A stretch of 64,000 bases of DNA from Paludibacter jiangxiensis. GTDB taxonomy: Bacteria; Bacteroidota; Bacteroidia; Bacteroidales; Paludibacteraceae. The stretch lies in assembly GCA_945870155.1 (NCBI GenBank), contig CAMBSB010000004.1, positions 1-64,000 on the forward strand, written 5' to 3'. Shown piece after piece: positions 28,410 through 37,667 of the stretch; position 1 is the stretch's first letter, and the number at the start of each line of letters is the position of its first letter. The notes beneath the pieces are model-generated. The model saw only the letters and a list, made by a program, of their open reading frames with translations. It ran no database searches and was not told the DNA's origin. Position numbers and translations under genes: made by a program.

Positions 28410-28427
28410 ATAAAAAAATTAATTCAA

Positions 28428-30500
28428 ATGAAAAAAATCATATTATCACTAATCATTTTATTTACAGCACAATACATTTTTAGCCAAAGCATAAAATCTA
28501 TAAATATAACAACGGCAGGTACTTTAAAAGACAATATAAGTTTAACAGAACAAAAAACTGTAACTACACTTACAGTTTCGGGTAATATTGATGCACGTGA
28601 TTTTGCTTTTATGCGCGATAAAATGCAAGTTTTGTCAGTTCTCGATTTAAATTCTTCTGTAATTAATAGTTATACAGGAATTCAGGGCACTTATTCCGGT
28701 TCAAACACAGTGTATCCTGCAAACGAAATTCCTGTATATGCTTTTTTCAATCCACTATTATATACTTATAAATCATCGCTTACAAGCATAAAATTTCCCT
28801 CAACAACCACAAAGATTGGGACACAAGCATTTTATTATAGTTGGAATTTGGCTGGCACAATAAATATACCGGCATCATTGACATCGATTGCCGATTATGC
28901 TTTTTATGGTTGTTCGTCAATTGCATCATTCACTGTAGCTAACTCAAATACACGATTTTCGGCCTTAAATGGTGTGCTTTTTAACAAAATTCAGGACAGT
29001 TTATTTGTTTTTCCTCCGGCAAAAAGTGGTTCATACACCATTCCAACTACTGTAAAACATATTGGCGCATCGGCATTCGAGAGCTCATATAATTTAACTT
29101 CAGTAATAATTCCAAATACTATAACAAGTATTGGAAGTTATGCATTTTCATATTGTTCGGGCATTTCGGGTGCTTTAACTTTACCAACATCTTTAAAAAA
29201 ACTAGGCGATGGTGCATTTTATGGTTGTTCGAAACTTACAAGTGTAACAATTCCAGCTACATTAACCGATATTGGTTATTACTGTTTTCTCGAAAGTAAT
29301 TTAGTTACAGCCTTTAACGTAATTTCATCAAACCCTGATTATACTTCGGTGGATGGTATGTTGATGAGTAAAAACCAGGACACTCTTTTTAGTTGTCCAC
29401 CGGCTAAAACAGGTCCGATTACTGTACCAAGTACAGTGAAACTAATTGGAAGTTATGCTTTCTACAATTGCACAAAAATTTCCGGTACATTAACAATTCC
29501 AGCTTCGGTTGATTATATTGGGAATTATGCATTTTACAACAGTTCACTTATCTCATCTTTCGAAGTAAACCCGCAAAATTTATATTTTACTGCCGAAAAT
29601 GGAGTTTTATTCTCAAAAACCAAAGATCGTTTATTGGTTTACCCGGTTGCAAAATCAGGTGTGTATCAAATGCCTAGAACTATAAAAACAATCGATCCGG
29701 CTGCATTCGCTTTTTGCTCAAGTATAACCGGCACATTACAATTACCCGCATCGGTTACATCAATTGGCCTTTATGCATTTTATAATTGTACACAAATTTC
29801 AGCCCTTGATGTTGATGCCGGAAACAAGGAATATTCCTCAGATAATGGTGTATTATATAAACATGAAATGGATACTCTATTAATTTGTCCATTAGGTAAA
29901 ACAGGAAGTTATACCATTCCAGAAAACGTGAAATATATTAGTTATTCTGCATTTGGAGGATGTAGCGGCATCACTTCAATTACATTTCCAACAACTCTGA
30001 CAGGTATAGGCAATTATGCTTTTGCATATTGCACTGGGTTAAGCAAAATTCAAATTTCTAAAAGCACATCAAACATTGCAAATGGAGCCTTTTATAGTTG
30101 CTCAAATTTAGTTGAAATTAGCATTGTCAACCCGGAACCTCCTATAGTTGATTATTACACTTTTGATTTGGTAAATAAAACTACTTGTAAACTTATTGTT
30201 CCTACAGGATCTAAATCTACTTATCAAACCGTGCCATATTGGAGTGAATTTATAAACATTTCAGAAAGCGAATTTTCCAACAAAATTGAGGTTCAAAAAA
30301 TAGATCAACATGTTTATGTGCAAAACAATGGAATAATGGTTGAAGAATTAAAACTTGGTGAACTGATTGAAATATTTAGCATTGAAGGACGAAAACTCAT
30401 TTCAGAAAAAGCTACATATCAAAAAAAGTTTTGGAGATTACCCTCAAATTCAATATATTTGGTGAAAATATCAAATAATGTTTTTAAAATATCACTATAA
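28428..30500 (+). CDS. BspA-type leucine-rich-repeat surface protein
   Basis: This 690-residue protein has a signal peptide (MKKIILSLIILFTAQYIFSQ) and a long array of LRR_5 repeats of the BspA/Treponema pallidum type. The repeats read like TIPxxVxxIGxxAFxxCSxL, roughly a dozen between residues 110 and 600, broken by blocks such as NGVLFxKxxDxLxxxP that recur four to five times. The last 75 residues (IEVQKIDQHVYVQNN onward, with EIFSIEGRKL) resemble a degenerate T9SS type A sorting domain, so surface delivery by T9SS is likely. BspA-like proteins bind host matrix or other bacteria, or support glycan capture; the partner here is unknown. Confidence 0.87.
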   Translation: MKKIILSLIILFTAQYIFSQSIKSINITTAGTLKDNISLTEQKTVTTLTVSGNIDARDFAFMRDKMQVLSVLDLNSSVINSYTGIQGTYSGSNTVYPANEIPVYAFFNPLLYTYKSSLTSIKFPSTTTKIGTQAFYYSWNLAGTINIPASLTSIADYAFYGCSSIASFTVANSNTRFSALNGVLFNKIQDSLFVFPPAKSGSYTIPTTVKHIGASAFESSYNLTSVIIPNTITSIGSYAFSYCSGISGALTLPTSLKKLGDGAFYGCSKLTSVTIPATLTDIGYYCFLESNLVTAFNVISSNPDYTSVDGMLMSKNQDTLFSCPPAKTGPITVPSTVKLIGSYAFYNCTKISGTLTIPASVDYIGNYAFYNSSLISSFEVNPQNLYFTAENGVLFSKTKDRLLVYPVAKSGVYQMPRTIKTIDPAAFAFCSSITGTLQLPASVTSIGLYAFYNCTQISALDVDAGNKEYSSDNGVLYKHEMDTLLICPLGKTGSYTIPENVKYISYSAFGGCSGITSITFPTTLTGIGNYAFAYCTGLSKIQISKSTSNIANGAFYSCSNLVEISIVNPEPPIVDYYTFDLVNKTTCKLIVPTGSKSTYQTVPYWSEFINISESEFSNKIEVQKIDQHVYVQNNGIMVEELKLGELIEIFSIEGRKLISEKATYQKKFWRLPSNSIYLVKISNNVFKISL

Positions 30501-30704
30501 CATGTTGAATTATTAACAGCTCAACTATTTGTTTACAAATGAAACTGTAATAATTATAGAAATCAAAGAATTGTAAAAAGGATAAAACAGACTTTCACTG
30601 AATTTAATAGATTGTTTACTGAATTTATTTGTCAAAAGTGTGCTACAATAGTAATTTTGAATTATTAAAAATCAAAATTATTCATCTATTAAAAATTTAA
30701 AGTC

Positions 30705-31385
30705 ATGAAAAAAGAAAATTTATTTATTGCAACTTTTTTGGGTGTAGCACTTAGTTTTTGTGCATGTCAGAGCAATGATGCTCTTAACAGTGAAATTTTA
30801 GCTCCTGAAGTTGAACAGGCAGTTAGCAATGAAATTGAAAGTACTGATGGTTTGATGCAAGTATCTTCCTTTACTTCAAATCCTATTTCACTTACAGATG
30901 CTGAAAAATCAGGTTTGTATTTGATGCGTGAAGAAGAAAAAATGGCACGTGATGTATATAGTTTTTTCTATACAAAATTTAAATTTCGTATATTTGGGAA
31001 TATCACTAAAAGTGAAAATGTGCATTCAAATGCTGTTTTAAGACTTATTACTTATTTTGGGTTAACTGATCCGGCTGTAGCAACTGTTGCAGTTTTTAAA
31101 GATCCTACTTTGCAGGCGCTTTACAACAAATTTACTACAGAAGCAACTACTGTTGATCAAGCATTGAAAACAGGAGCATTTATCGAAGAATATGATATTG
31201 CCGATTTAAAAAGATTAATAGCAGAAACACAAAACAAAGACATCAAGTTGGTGTATGGTAATTTGATGAGAGGCTCAGAGTTTCATCTGAAAGCATTTAC
31301 CGGTGTTTTAAAATTAAGAGGTATAGTTTATGTACCAACAATTCTTTCAATAGAAGAATATAATTTAATAATTGCGAAAAAATAG
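30705..31385 (+). CDS. DUF2202 ferritin-like lipoprotein
   Basis: This 226-residue product has a hydrophobic leader ending FCAC (probable lipidated C21), a linker and a DUF2202 domain from about residue 65. The domain is a four-helix ferritin-like bundle. The metal-ligand pattern is visible as LMREEEKMARDVYSFF, SENVHSNAV and RGSEFHLKAF, with Glu and His spaced as in diiron carboxylate proteins. The biochemical role of the family is not established. It has its own terminator and is probably monocistronic. Confidence 0.85.
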   Translation: MKKENLFIATFLGVALSFCACQSNDALNSEILAPEVEQAVSNEIESTDGLMQVSSFTSNPISLTDAEKSGLYLMREEEKMARDVYSFFYTKFKFRIFGNITKSENVHSNAVLRLITYFGLTDPAVATVAVFKDPTLQALYNKFTTEATTVDQALKTGAFIEEYDIADLKRLIAETQNKDIKLVYGNLMRGSEFHLKAFTGVLKLRGIVYVPTILSIEEYNLIIAKK

Positions 31386-31407
31386 TTAAAGCACACCAAT
31401 TTGGTTT

Positions 31408-31441
31408 AAAAAATGTATCCTTAATGAAGGATACATTTTTT
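31408..31441 (+). terminator. Intrinsic terminator after the DUF2202 gene
   Basis: A perfect 15-bp stem, AAAAAATGTATCCTT against AAGGATACATTTTTT, with a 4-base loop. It lies 23 bases past the stop codon and isolates the following six-gene operon from upstream transcription. Confidence 0.87.
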
Positions 31442-31566
31442 AAGTAATTAAATTAAAGGCACAAGAATTTGTAGCTATTTTGACAAATTAGTATTATCAG
31501 AAAAAAGAAAAAATCAGAATTAAAAATCTGGCATTCTTAAAAATATATATAAAATAAGCAGAAATC

Positions 31567-31806
31567 ATGACAATCAGGAAAAACATTGCTATCAGCGACG
31601 AAGGATTTTTATTTAATCCTACCACAGGCGATTCGTTTTCGACAAATGGAATTGGAGCTGAGATAGTATTATTAATGAAAAAAAATATTTTATTGTCCGA
31701 AGTGGTAGATACTATGTGCAATAAATACGATGTAGATAAAACACTTTTCGAACGTGATCTTGAAGAATTTATGCTTCAATTGAAAGATTACAGTATTCTT
31801 GAGTAG
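31567..31806 (+). CDS. PqqD-like small protein (RiPP recognition element fold)
   Basis: This 79-residue protein matches the PqqD family in length and pattern. A short beta hairpin (ISDEGFLFNPTTGDSFSTN) is followed by G-x-x-I-VLLM and a winged-helix part (LLSEVVDTMCNKYDVD, then DLEEFMLQLKDYSILE). PqqD-type domains bind the leader of a precursor peptide and present it to a modifying enzyme. It is the first gene of a tight operon with an ATP-grasp ligase and a PLP decarboxylase, which supports a peptide- or carrier-bound chemistry. No separate precursor peptide gene is visible next to it. The assignment rests on fold pattern and length, not on a catalytic motif. Confidence 0.8.
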   Translation: MTIRKNIAISDEGFLFNPTTGDSFSTNGIGAEIVLLMKKNILLSEVVDTMCNKYDVDKTLFERDLEEFMLQLKDYSILE

Positions 31807-31827
31807 AGGTAAGAGGTAAGTGGTAAG
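31807..31827 (+). repeat. Three heptamer repeats before the ATP-grasp gene
   Basis: AGGTAAG AGGTAAG TGGTAAG in tandem, directly after the stop of the PqqD-like gene and 19 bases before the next ATG. An AAGTAAG variant follows, so the array could affect translation of the ATP-grasp gene. Confidence 0.6.
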
Positions 31828-31846
31828 AAAGTAAGAAATTAATAAA

Positions 31847-32902
31847 ATGAGTAAAGACATTAAACATAAAATTGTAATTGCAGTAACAGGCTTGAATGCC
31901 ATTGATAGTCCGGGGCCAGGTGTAGCTGTAATAAGAGCGATACGTGAATGTCCCGATTTTGAAGTACGTATCATTGGATTGTCATACGAATCGCTTGAGC
32001 CTGGATTATATATGCACGATTTGGTAGATAAAACCTATCAAATTCCCTATCCAACAGCTGGAACTGATGCACTAATGGGTAGAATACAATATATACATGA
32101 AAAAGAAAACTTAGAACTAATCATACCCAATTTTGACGCAGAACTTTTTAATTTTATGAAATTACGTGATGCGCTAAAAAAAATGGGGATAGCCACATTT
32201 ATGCCCGATTTGGATCAATTCGAAGCACGGGATAAAATGAAATTATTCGAATTTGGTAAAAAACATGATTTTTGCGTACCCAAGGACAAAATTATTCATG
32301 AGTTTAGAGAATTGGCTCAACTCGAAAAAGATTTTGAATATCCTATGGTAATAAAAGGTAAGTTTTACGATGCTATTATTGCTAATAGTATGGAGCAGGT
32401 TGAAAAAGCCTTCTATAAAATTCTATCCAAATGGGGATTACCAATTATTGTCCAGGAATTTATAAAAGGAACTGAGATAAATATAGCTGCATTGGGCGAT
32501 GGCGAAGGAAATGCTATAAGTGTGATACCTATGCGAAAACTCTATATCACTGATAAAGGAAAAGCTTGGGCCGGTATTACCCTCGACGATGAAAGTTTTA
32601 TTGAATTGGCTCAAAAATTTATTAAAGCTACCAAATGGCGTGGAGGGTGTGAGTTGGAAGTAATGCTAAGCTACGATGGAAAACCTTACATAATGGAAGT
32701 CAATCCACGATTCCCTGCTTGGATTTACCTTACAGCTGCTGCCGGTCAAAATCAGCCTGCTAGCTTAGTTAAAATGGCTTTTGGTCAAAAAGTAGAACCA
32801 TTTACAGAGTACGAAGTAGGAAAAATATTTGTTCGCTACGCTTGGGATTTAATAACTGATATCAGGGAGTTTCAAAAAATATCGGGAAATGGGGAACTCT
32901 AA
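31847..32902 (+). CDS. ATP-grasp ligase (carbamoyl-phosphate-synthase-L-like)
   Basis: This 351-residue ATP-grasp enzyme has an N-terminal Rossmann-like domain (KIVIAVTGLNAIDSPGPG), the ATP-clamping lysine in YPMVIKGKFYDA, the adenine-contact strand PIIVQEFIKGTEIN and the metal-binding segment LEVMLSYDGKPYIMEVNPRF (Glu and Asn ligands). The enzyme would activate a carboxylate as acyl-phosphate and join it to an amine or thiol. The pairing with a DapDC-type decarboxylase recalls BtrJ/BtrK of butirosin synthesis, where an ATP-grasp ligase loads glutamate onto a carrier before decarboxylation. The substrate here is unknown. Confidence 0.87.
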   Translation: MSKDIKHKIVIAVTGLNAIDSPGPGVAVIRAIRECPDFEVRIIGLSYESLEPGLYMHDLVDKTYQIPYPTAGTDALMGRIQYIHEKENLELIIPNFDAELFNFMKLRDALKKMGIATFMPDLDQFEARDKMKLFEFGKKHDFCVPKDKIIHEFRELAQLEKDFEYPMVIKGKFYDAIIANSMEQVEKAFYKILSKWGLPIIVQEFIKGTEINIAALGDGEGNAISVIPMRKLYITDKGKAWAGITLDDESFIELAQKFIKATKWRGGCELEVMLSYDGKPYIMEVNPRFPAWIYLTAAAGQNQPASLVKMAFGQKVEPFTEYEVGKIFVRYAWDLITDIREFQKISGNGEL

Positions 32903-32946
32903 GCATTTACAATTTAATCATTTACGATTTACAATTTGAAGATATT

Positions 32947-34296
32947 ATGGAAAAATTAAGATACGAAAGGCCATTCATAATTAAAATGAACGCCGGATTA
33001 ATGAATAAATTTGGTTCAAAAACTGAAAATGAGCCTGTTACACATATCGAAAGTGTAGCTGTTAAAAGCTTAATGAATGAATATGGGTCACCGCTATTTG
33101 TAATTTCCGAAAAACAAATCAGACGTAATTATCAGAATGCACAACGCATTTTTAAAACCCGTTATCCAAAAGTACAATTTGCATGGTCATATAAAACCAA
33201 TTACAACAATGCTGTGTGTCGAATTTTCCATCAGGAAGGTTCGTGGGCCGAAGTGGTTTCGGGCTTTGAATACGAAAAAGCTCTCGGAAATGGCGTTTCG
33301 GGCAGTAAAATAATTTTCAACGGACCTGATAAAAGTGATAAAGACTTGATTACAGCATCCCAAAATGGTTCATTGATTCATATCGATCATTATGATGAAT
33401 TATATACTTTGATTCGGTTGAGCGAAGAAAACAACCTGAAACCACGTGTTGCCATTCGTGTTAATATGGATACAGGCATTTATCCAAAGTGGGACAGATT
33501 TGGCTTTAATTTCGAAAACGGTCAAGCTTGGAATGCCTTAACGCGAATTATCAATTCCCAAAACCTCGAACTTGTAGGAATTCATTGCCATATAGGTACT
33601 TTTATGCTTTCGCCTAATGCGTATGCCATTGCTGCCCGTAATTTATGTGAGTTAGCGTGGACAGCTAAAGAACGTTTTGGAAAAATGGTTCAATACATTG
33701 ATCTTGGTGGTGGATTTCCTTCAACCAATACACTCAAAGGTGCTTATTTACCCGGAACAGATACAGTTCCATCTATCGACCAATTTGCCGATGCTATTTC
33801 CGATGTTATTCTTGGCTATGGTTTTAAGCAGGACGAATTGCCTTTGCTGATTCTCGAAAGTGGTCGTGCTTTGATTGACGATGCCGGATATTTGCTAGGT
33901 ACTGTACTAGCGACCAAACGATTATCAGATGGCAGGCGTGCTACAATTATGGATTTTGGATTAAATTCATTGTTCACATCGCTGTGGTACGAACATAAAA
34001 TAAGTCCGGCTCAAAAATTGGGCAATCAAAACGAAGAAATGGTCATGTTTGGACCGCTTTGTATGAATATTGATGTAGTTCGTGAAAGTATAAACATGCC
34101 AATGTTACAAAAAGGCGATCAGGTAGTAGTGCATAAAGTAGGAGCATATAATATGACGCAATGGATGCAATTTATCACCTATCGTCCGGCTATAGTTTTG
34201 ATTGATACCGAAAATAATACACATATTATTCGCAAAGGCGAAGATTTGAGATACATGGAGGAATTGGAAAACATCCCGGAACATTTAAAATCGTAA
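32947..34296 (+). CDS. Fold-III PLP-dependent decarboxylase (LysA/BtrK-like) with a leader-like N-terminal tail
   Basis: This 449-residue enzyme belongs to the alanine-racemase-like TIM barrel plus beta-domain family. The Schiff-base lysine is K83 (AWSYKTNYNN). GIHCHIGTFM and the phosphate-binding DLGGGFPS loop are present. The specificity segment is LESGRALIDDAG and the C-terminal catalytic cysteine is C372 (FGPLCMNID). Before the catalytic core lies a tail of about 25 residues, starting MEKLRYERPFIIKMNAGL. Its Y6-x-x-P9-x-I11 is reminiscent of the YxxPxL recognition motif in RiPP leaders bound by PqqD-like domains. Ordinary LysA does not carry this tail. Probable role: decarboxylation of an amino-acid-like substrate activated by the ATP-grasp partner. 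Confidence 0.88.
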   Translation: MEKLRYERPFIIKMNAGLMNKFGSKTENEPVTHIESVAVKSLMNEYGSPLFVISEKQIRRNYQNAQRIFKTRYPKVQFAWSYKTNYNNAVCRIFHQEGSWAEVVSGFEYEKALGNGVSGSKIIFNGPDKSDKDLITASQNGSLIHIDHYDELYTLIRLSEENNLKPRVAIRVNMDTGIYPKWDRFGFNFENGQAWNALTRIINSQNLELVGIHCHIGTFMLSPNAYAIAARNLCELAWTAKERFGKMVQYIDLGGGFPSTNTLKGAYLPGTDTVPSIDQFADAISDVILGYGFKQDELPLLILESGRALIDDAGYLLGTVLATKRLSDGRRATIMDFGLNSLFTSLWYEHKISPAQKLGNQNEEMVMFGPLCMNIDVVRESINMPMLQKGDQVVVHKVGAYNMTQWMQFITYRPAIVLIDTENNTHIIRKGEDLRYMEELENIPEHLKS

Positions 34297-34311
34297 TTGA
34301 GATAGAAAAAT

Positions 34312-36525
34312 ATGAGCATTCCCAAACCATTAGTGTTTTTGCAAAAAGAAGTATTACCGGCAATTTTAAACAGTTATTCTATTATCTTTTTTTTAGATAA
34401 TAAGGTTTTAGCATCCACAATAATGTTGGTAAGTTTTTTTAATTTCTGGGCCGGTTTTAGTGGACTAGTTTCGGTTTTAATTGCTTTAACCATAGGCTAT
34501 TCCATGCATCTTGATAAACAAACGCTTCGAAGTGGATTGTTTACATTTAATGCGTTATTGGTAGGTATTGGGATGGGTACATTTTTCGATCCGGGACTCG
34601 TATTTTTCAGTTTACTGGCATTGGCTTCATTGTTAACTATTTTACTCTCAGTAAGTTTTTCAAGTTGGTTTGGAAAATACAAATTACCATTTCTAAGTGT
34701 GCCGTTTGTAATAACATTTTGGTTTATAGTACTTCCTTCTTCTCATTTTGAGAACTTAGGTTTAACGCAACGAAGTATTTACTGGATAAACGAAGTGTAT
34801 GCAGTTGGTGGTAATAATTTGCTTGATTTTTTTCAAACTGTCGACAATTTTAAAGTTAATTCACTGATTGATATTTACTTAAAATCTATCGGCTCAATTT
34901 TGTTTCAAAGCAATGTGTTAGCTGGCTTATTGATTTCATTAGCATTACTTTATAGTTCACGTATATTATTTTCATTGTCGGTAATAGGTTTTTTATCGGC
35001 CTATTTCTTTGCACAATTTACCGGCTCGGAAGCAGCAAGTATAAATTATTACAATATTGGTGCTAATTACATGATGGTTGCATTTGCCATTGGTGGGTAT
35101 TTTATTATTCCATCCAAACAGTCGTATCTTTGGACAGTTTTGCTTATACCACTCACTTCCTTAGTTTTATTGTTTTTTTATAAACTCTTATCCTACATTC
35201 AGTTACCGGTATTTTCGTTGCCATTTTCGTTTGTAACAATATTGTTTCTATATTTCCTTCAAATGAGAACTCAGGTAAAAAGTCTTATTATCACCCCATT
35301 ACAACAAAATTCACCTGAAAAAAATTTATATACTTTCAGCAATAATAAAGATAGATTATCCGGTTTGTATTATATACCTTTGCATTTACCGCTGATGGGA
35401 GAATGGACTGTAACACAGGCACATAATGGAGAAATAACACACAAAGGAGATTGGGGGCAAGCTTTCGACTTTATGATAACAGACCATGAAGGAAAAACCT
35501 ATAAAAACAATGGCATAGCACTAAGCGATTTCTTATGTTATAATAAACCAGTATTTGCTGCAGCCGATGGTTATGTTGAGTCAATAATCGATTCGGTGGA
35601 AGACAATGTAATAGGAAAAGTAAACACAGTTAGCAATTGGGGAAATAGCATTGTAATTCGTCATGCATCCGGCTTATATACACAGCTGTCGCACCTAAAA
35701 AAAGGTTCATTTAAAGTAACTAAAGGCGATTTTGTAAATAAAGGCGATATGTTGGCACTCTGTGGAAATTCAGGACGTTCACCCGAACCGCATGTACATT
35801 TTCAGGTACAGATATATCCTATAATTGGATCAAGAACAATAACTTATCCTTTTGCATATTATTTCAAACAACTTGCAGATGACAAACAGCAATTGGTTCA
35901 ATTCGAAATACCAAAACTTGGAGATAAAATTAGTAATGTTTCAATTGACAAATTTCAATTTAATGCATTTAACTTATTACCCGACAGTTCGTTTACTTTT
36001 AAATATACACTCAACAATTCAGTTGAGAAAAATCTAAGTTGGGATATATATACTGATGCTTACAATCAAAAATACGTACATTGTTCGCAGACTAACTCAG
36101 TTGCATATTTTGTTAACGATGGGTATATGTTTTATTTTACAGCGTTTTATGGTGATAAATCTTCTATACTTTATTACTTTTTTCTATCTGCTTATAAAAT
36201 ATTTTTGGGTGAAACAACTAAAAACCGCTTGGATGATTCATTGGCTTTAAGCATGTTAGCAAGTTCAAAATTTTATACTTGGATAAACGATTTTATTGCA
36301 CCATTCTATAATTTTATCCGTGTAAGTTTTCATTCAAATATTATTGAATCCGAAATGTCATTGAATAAAGGAACCATTAAATATAGTTCCGAAATTGAAT
36401 TGAAATACCTGAAAAAATCAAAAATAATTAGTCGTTCGGAACTCACAATTAACGAGACCGGTATTACTGCTTTTGAATATACAAATGATAAAATAAAGAT
36501 GAAAGCCACATGTATAAACCTCTGA
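34312..36525 (+). CDS. Urea-transporter domain fused to an M23 peptidase domain
   Basis: This 737-residue protein has two halves rarely joined. Residues 1-325 are a multi-span urea-transporter (UT) domain; the repeat-like segments GLSGL-type GFSGLVSVLIALTIGY and LFTFNALLVGIGMGTFF fit the family. Residues about 350-510 are an M23/LytM-like metallopeptidase domain: H377 and D380/D386 in HKGDWGQAFDFM, H463-region YTQLSHLKKG, and the HxH pair H494/H496 in EPHVHFQVQ. About 220 further residues show beta-strand-rich character and match nothing I know. The metal-binding residues look intact, so peptidase activity toward peptidoglycan cross-links is possible. It begins 15 bases after the decarboxylase gene and overlaps the next gene by 16 bases. 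Confidence 0.85.
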   Translation: MSIPKPLVFLQKEVLPAILNSYSIIFFLDNKVLASTIMLVSFFNFWAGFSGLVSVLIALTIGYSMHLDKQTLRSGLFTFNALLVGIGMGTFFDPGLVFFSLLALASLLTILLSVSFSSWFGKYKLPFLSVPFVITFWFIVLPSSHFENLGLTQRSIYWINEVYAVGGNNLLDFFQTVDNFKVNSLIDIYLKSIGSILFQSNVLAGLLISLALLYSSRILFSLSVIGFLSAYFFAQFTGSEAASINYYNIGANYMMVAFAIGGYFIIPSKQSYLWTVLLIPLTSLVLLFFYKLLSYIQLPVFSLPFSFVTILFLYFLQMRTQVKSLIITPLQQNSPEKNLYTFSNNKDRLSGLYYIPLHLPLMGEWTVTQAHNGEITHKGDWGQAFDFMITDHEGKTYKNNGIALSDFLCYNKPVFAAADGYVESIIDSVEDNVIGKVNTVSNWGNSIVIRHASGLYTQLSHLKKGSFKVTKGDFVNKGDMLALCGNSGRSPEPHVHFQVQIYPIIGSRTITYPFAYYFKQLADDKQQLVQFEIPKLGDKISNVSIDKFQFNAFNLLPDSSFTFKYTLNNSVEKNLSWDIYTDAYNQKYVHCSQTNSVAYFVNDGYMFYFTAFYGDKSSILYYFFLSAYKIFLGETTKNRLDDSLALSMLASSKFYTWINDFIAPFYNFIRVSFHSNIIESEMSLNKGTIKYSSEIELKYLKKSKIISRSELTINETGITAFEYTNDKIKMKATCINL

Positions 36526-37667
36526 TATTTATACTTTTAATCACTATTCCTTTACATGCTCAAATTACGATGGATGAGCAAAAAATTGACAGTTTAAGTT
36601 ATAGTTACTACATGAGTGGCGACTGGAAGCAATTAATTGAACTCGGAAAAGTAGCTGACAAAGAAGATGTGAATTTTAAGCATTTACAACAGCGTTTGGG
36701 TTATGCCAATTTTATGTTGGGAAATTATTACAAAACTATAAAACATTATACAAATGCCTTGCAATTTGATCCTACTGATCAAATTACGCATAGCTATTTG
36801 TATTATGCAGCCATTAATGTGGGTGATAATGAAATGGCTATGTTTCATGCTTCGAAACTAAATAAAGAAGCTCAAAAAGTCATGAAATTGAAAAGATTGC
36901 AAGTGGTTGATGCCGTTGATTTTGAATTTAATTACAAAATTAACGACAGTGATATTCGCTCAAATCCAAATTATACACGTATTGGAATAAATTCAAAACC
37001 TGATTTTCGATTTAATATTTATCAGTCCTTTTCACAATATAACCAAACTAATGATTCAACAACTCAAGTAAAACAAAACGAATATTTCTTATTGTTATCT
37101 TACAGTTTATTTAGTAGAACAACAATGCGTTTTGGGTATCATTACCTGAATACTAAAGTGGATGATGCCATGTATAATTATAAAGATACAATAAAAACAA
37201 ATGTGTTTTATGGTAATTTAAGTCAGCGAATTGGCAGGTTTGATTTGGGGCTAAGTAGCTCATTATTAACCGGCGATACTATACAAATTCAAACCGGTGC
37301 TCATATTGGATTAGCATTACCAGGTAAATTAAAACCATATCTAAAATCTTCGTTGTATACAATAAGCCGAAACAATATTAACCGACTAATTTATTCCCAA
37401 TCTGCCGGTATATTCGCTACAAAAAAATTGTGGCTCGAAGGCGAAATCACATTGGGAAATTTAGATAATTACGTAGAAAACAATGGATTATATGTTTACA
37501 ATTCGCTTGATGCTACAAAATTCAGAGTTGGTACAACTGCATTTTGGTATTTAGCTCCCAAAATTACTTTATTTGCAAATTATACTTACGACAAAAAACA
37601 AATAACAGATACTCAAATTTATTACAATCAAAATTCATTATCAGGAGGATTTATATGGAAACTTTAA
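36510..37667 (+). CDS. TPR plus YaiO-like outer-membrane barrel protein
   Basis: This 385-residue protein has a signal peptide (MYKPLIFILLITIPLHAQ). TPR-like helices follow to about residue 115 (LGYANFMLGNYYKTIKHYTNAL). From residue 125 on there are alternating amphipathic strands (FRFNIYQSFSQYNQT, TTMRFGYHYLNTKVDD, NSLSGGFIWKL at the end), typical of a YaiO/DUF-type outer-membrane beta-barrel. The gene overlaps the stop of the UT-M23 gene by 16 bases and the start of the next gene by 13. It would link the inner-membrane product of the operon with the outer membrane. Confidence 0.82.
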   Translation: MYKPLIFILLITIPLHAQITMDEQKIDSLSYSYYMSGDWKQLIELGKVADKEDVNFKHLQQRLGYANFMLGNYYKTIKHYTNALQFDPTDQITHSYLYYAAINVGDNEMAMFHASKLNKEAQKVMKLKRLQVVDAVDFEFNYKINDSDIRSNPNYTRIGINSKPDFRFNIYQSFSQYNQTNDSTTQVKQNEYFLLLSYSLFSRTTMRFGYHYLNTKVDDAMYNYKDTIKTNVFYGNLSQRIGRFDLGLSSSLLTGDTIQIQTGAHIGLALPGKLKPYLKSSLYTISRNNINRLIYSQSAGIFATKKLWLEGEITLGNLDNYVENNGLYVYNSLDATKFRVGTTAFWYLAPKITLFANYTYDKKQITDTQIYYNQNSLSGGFIWKL

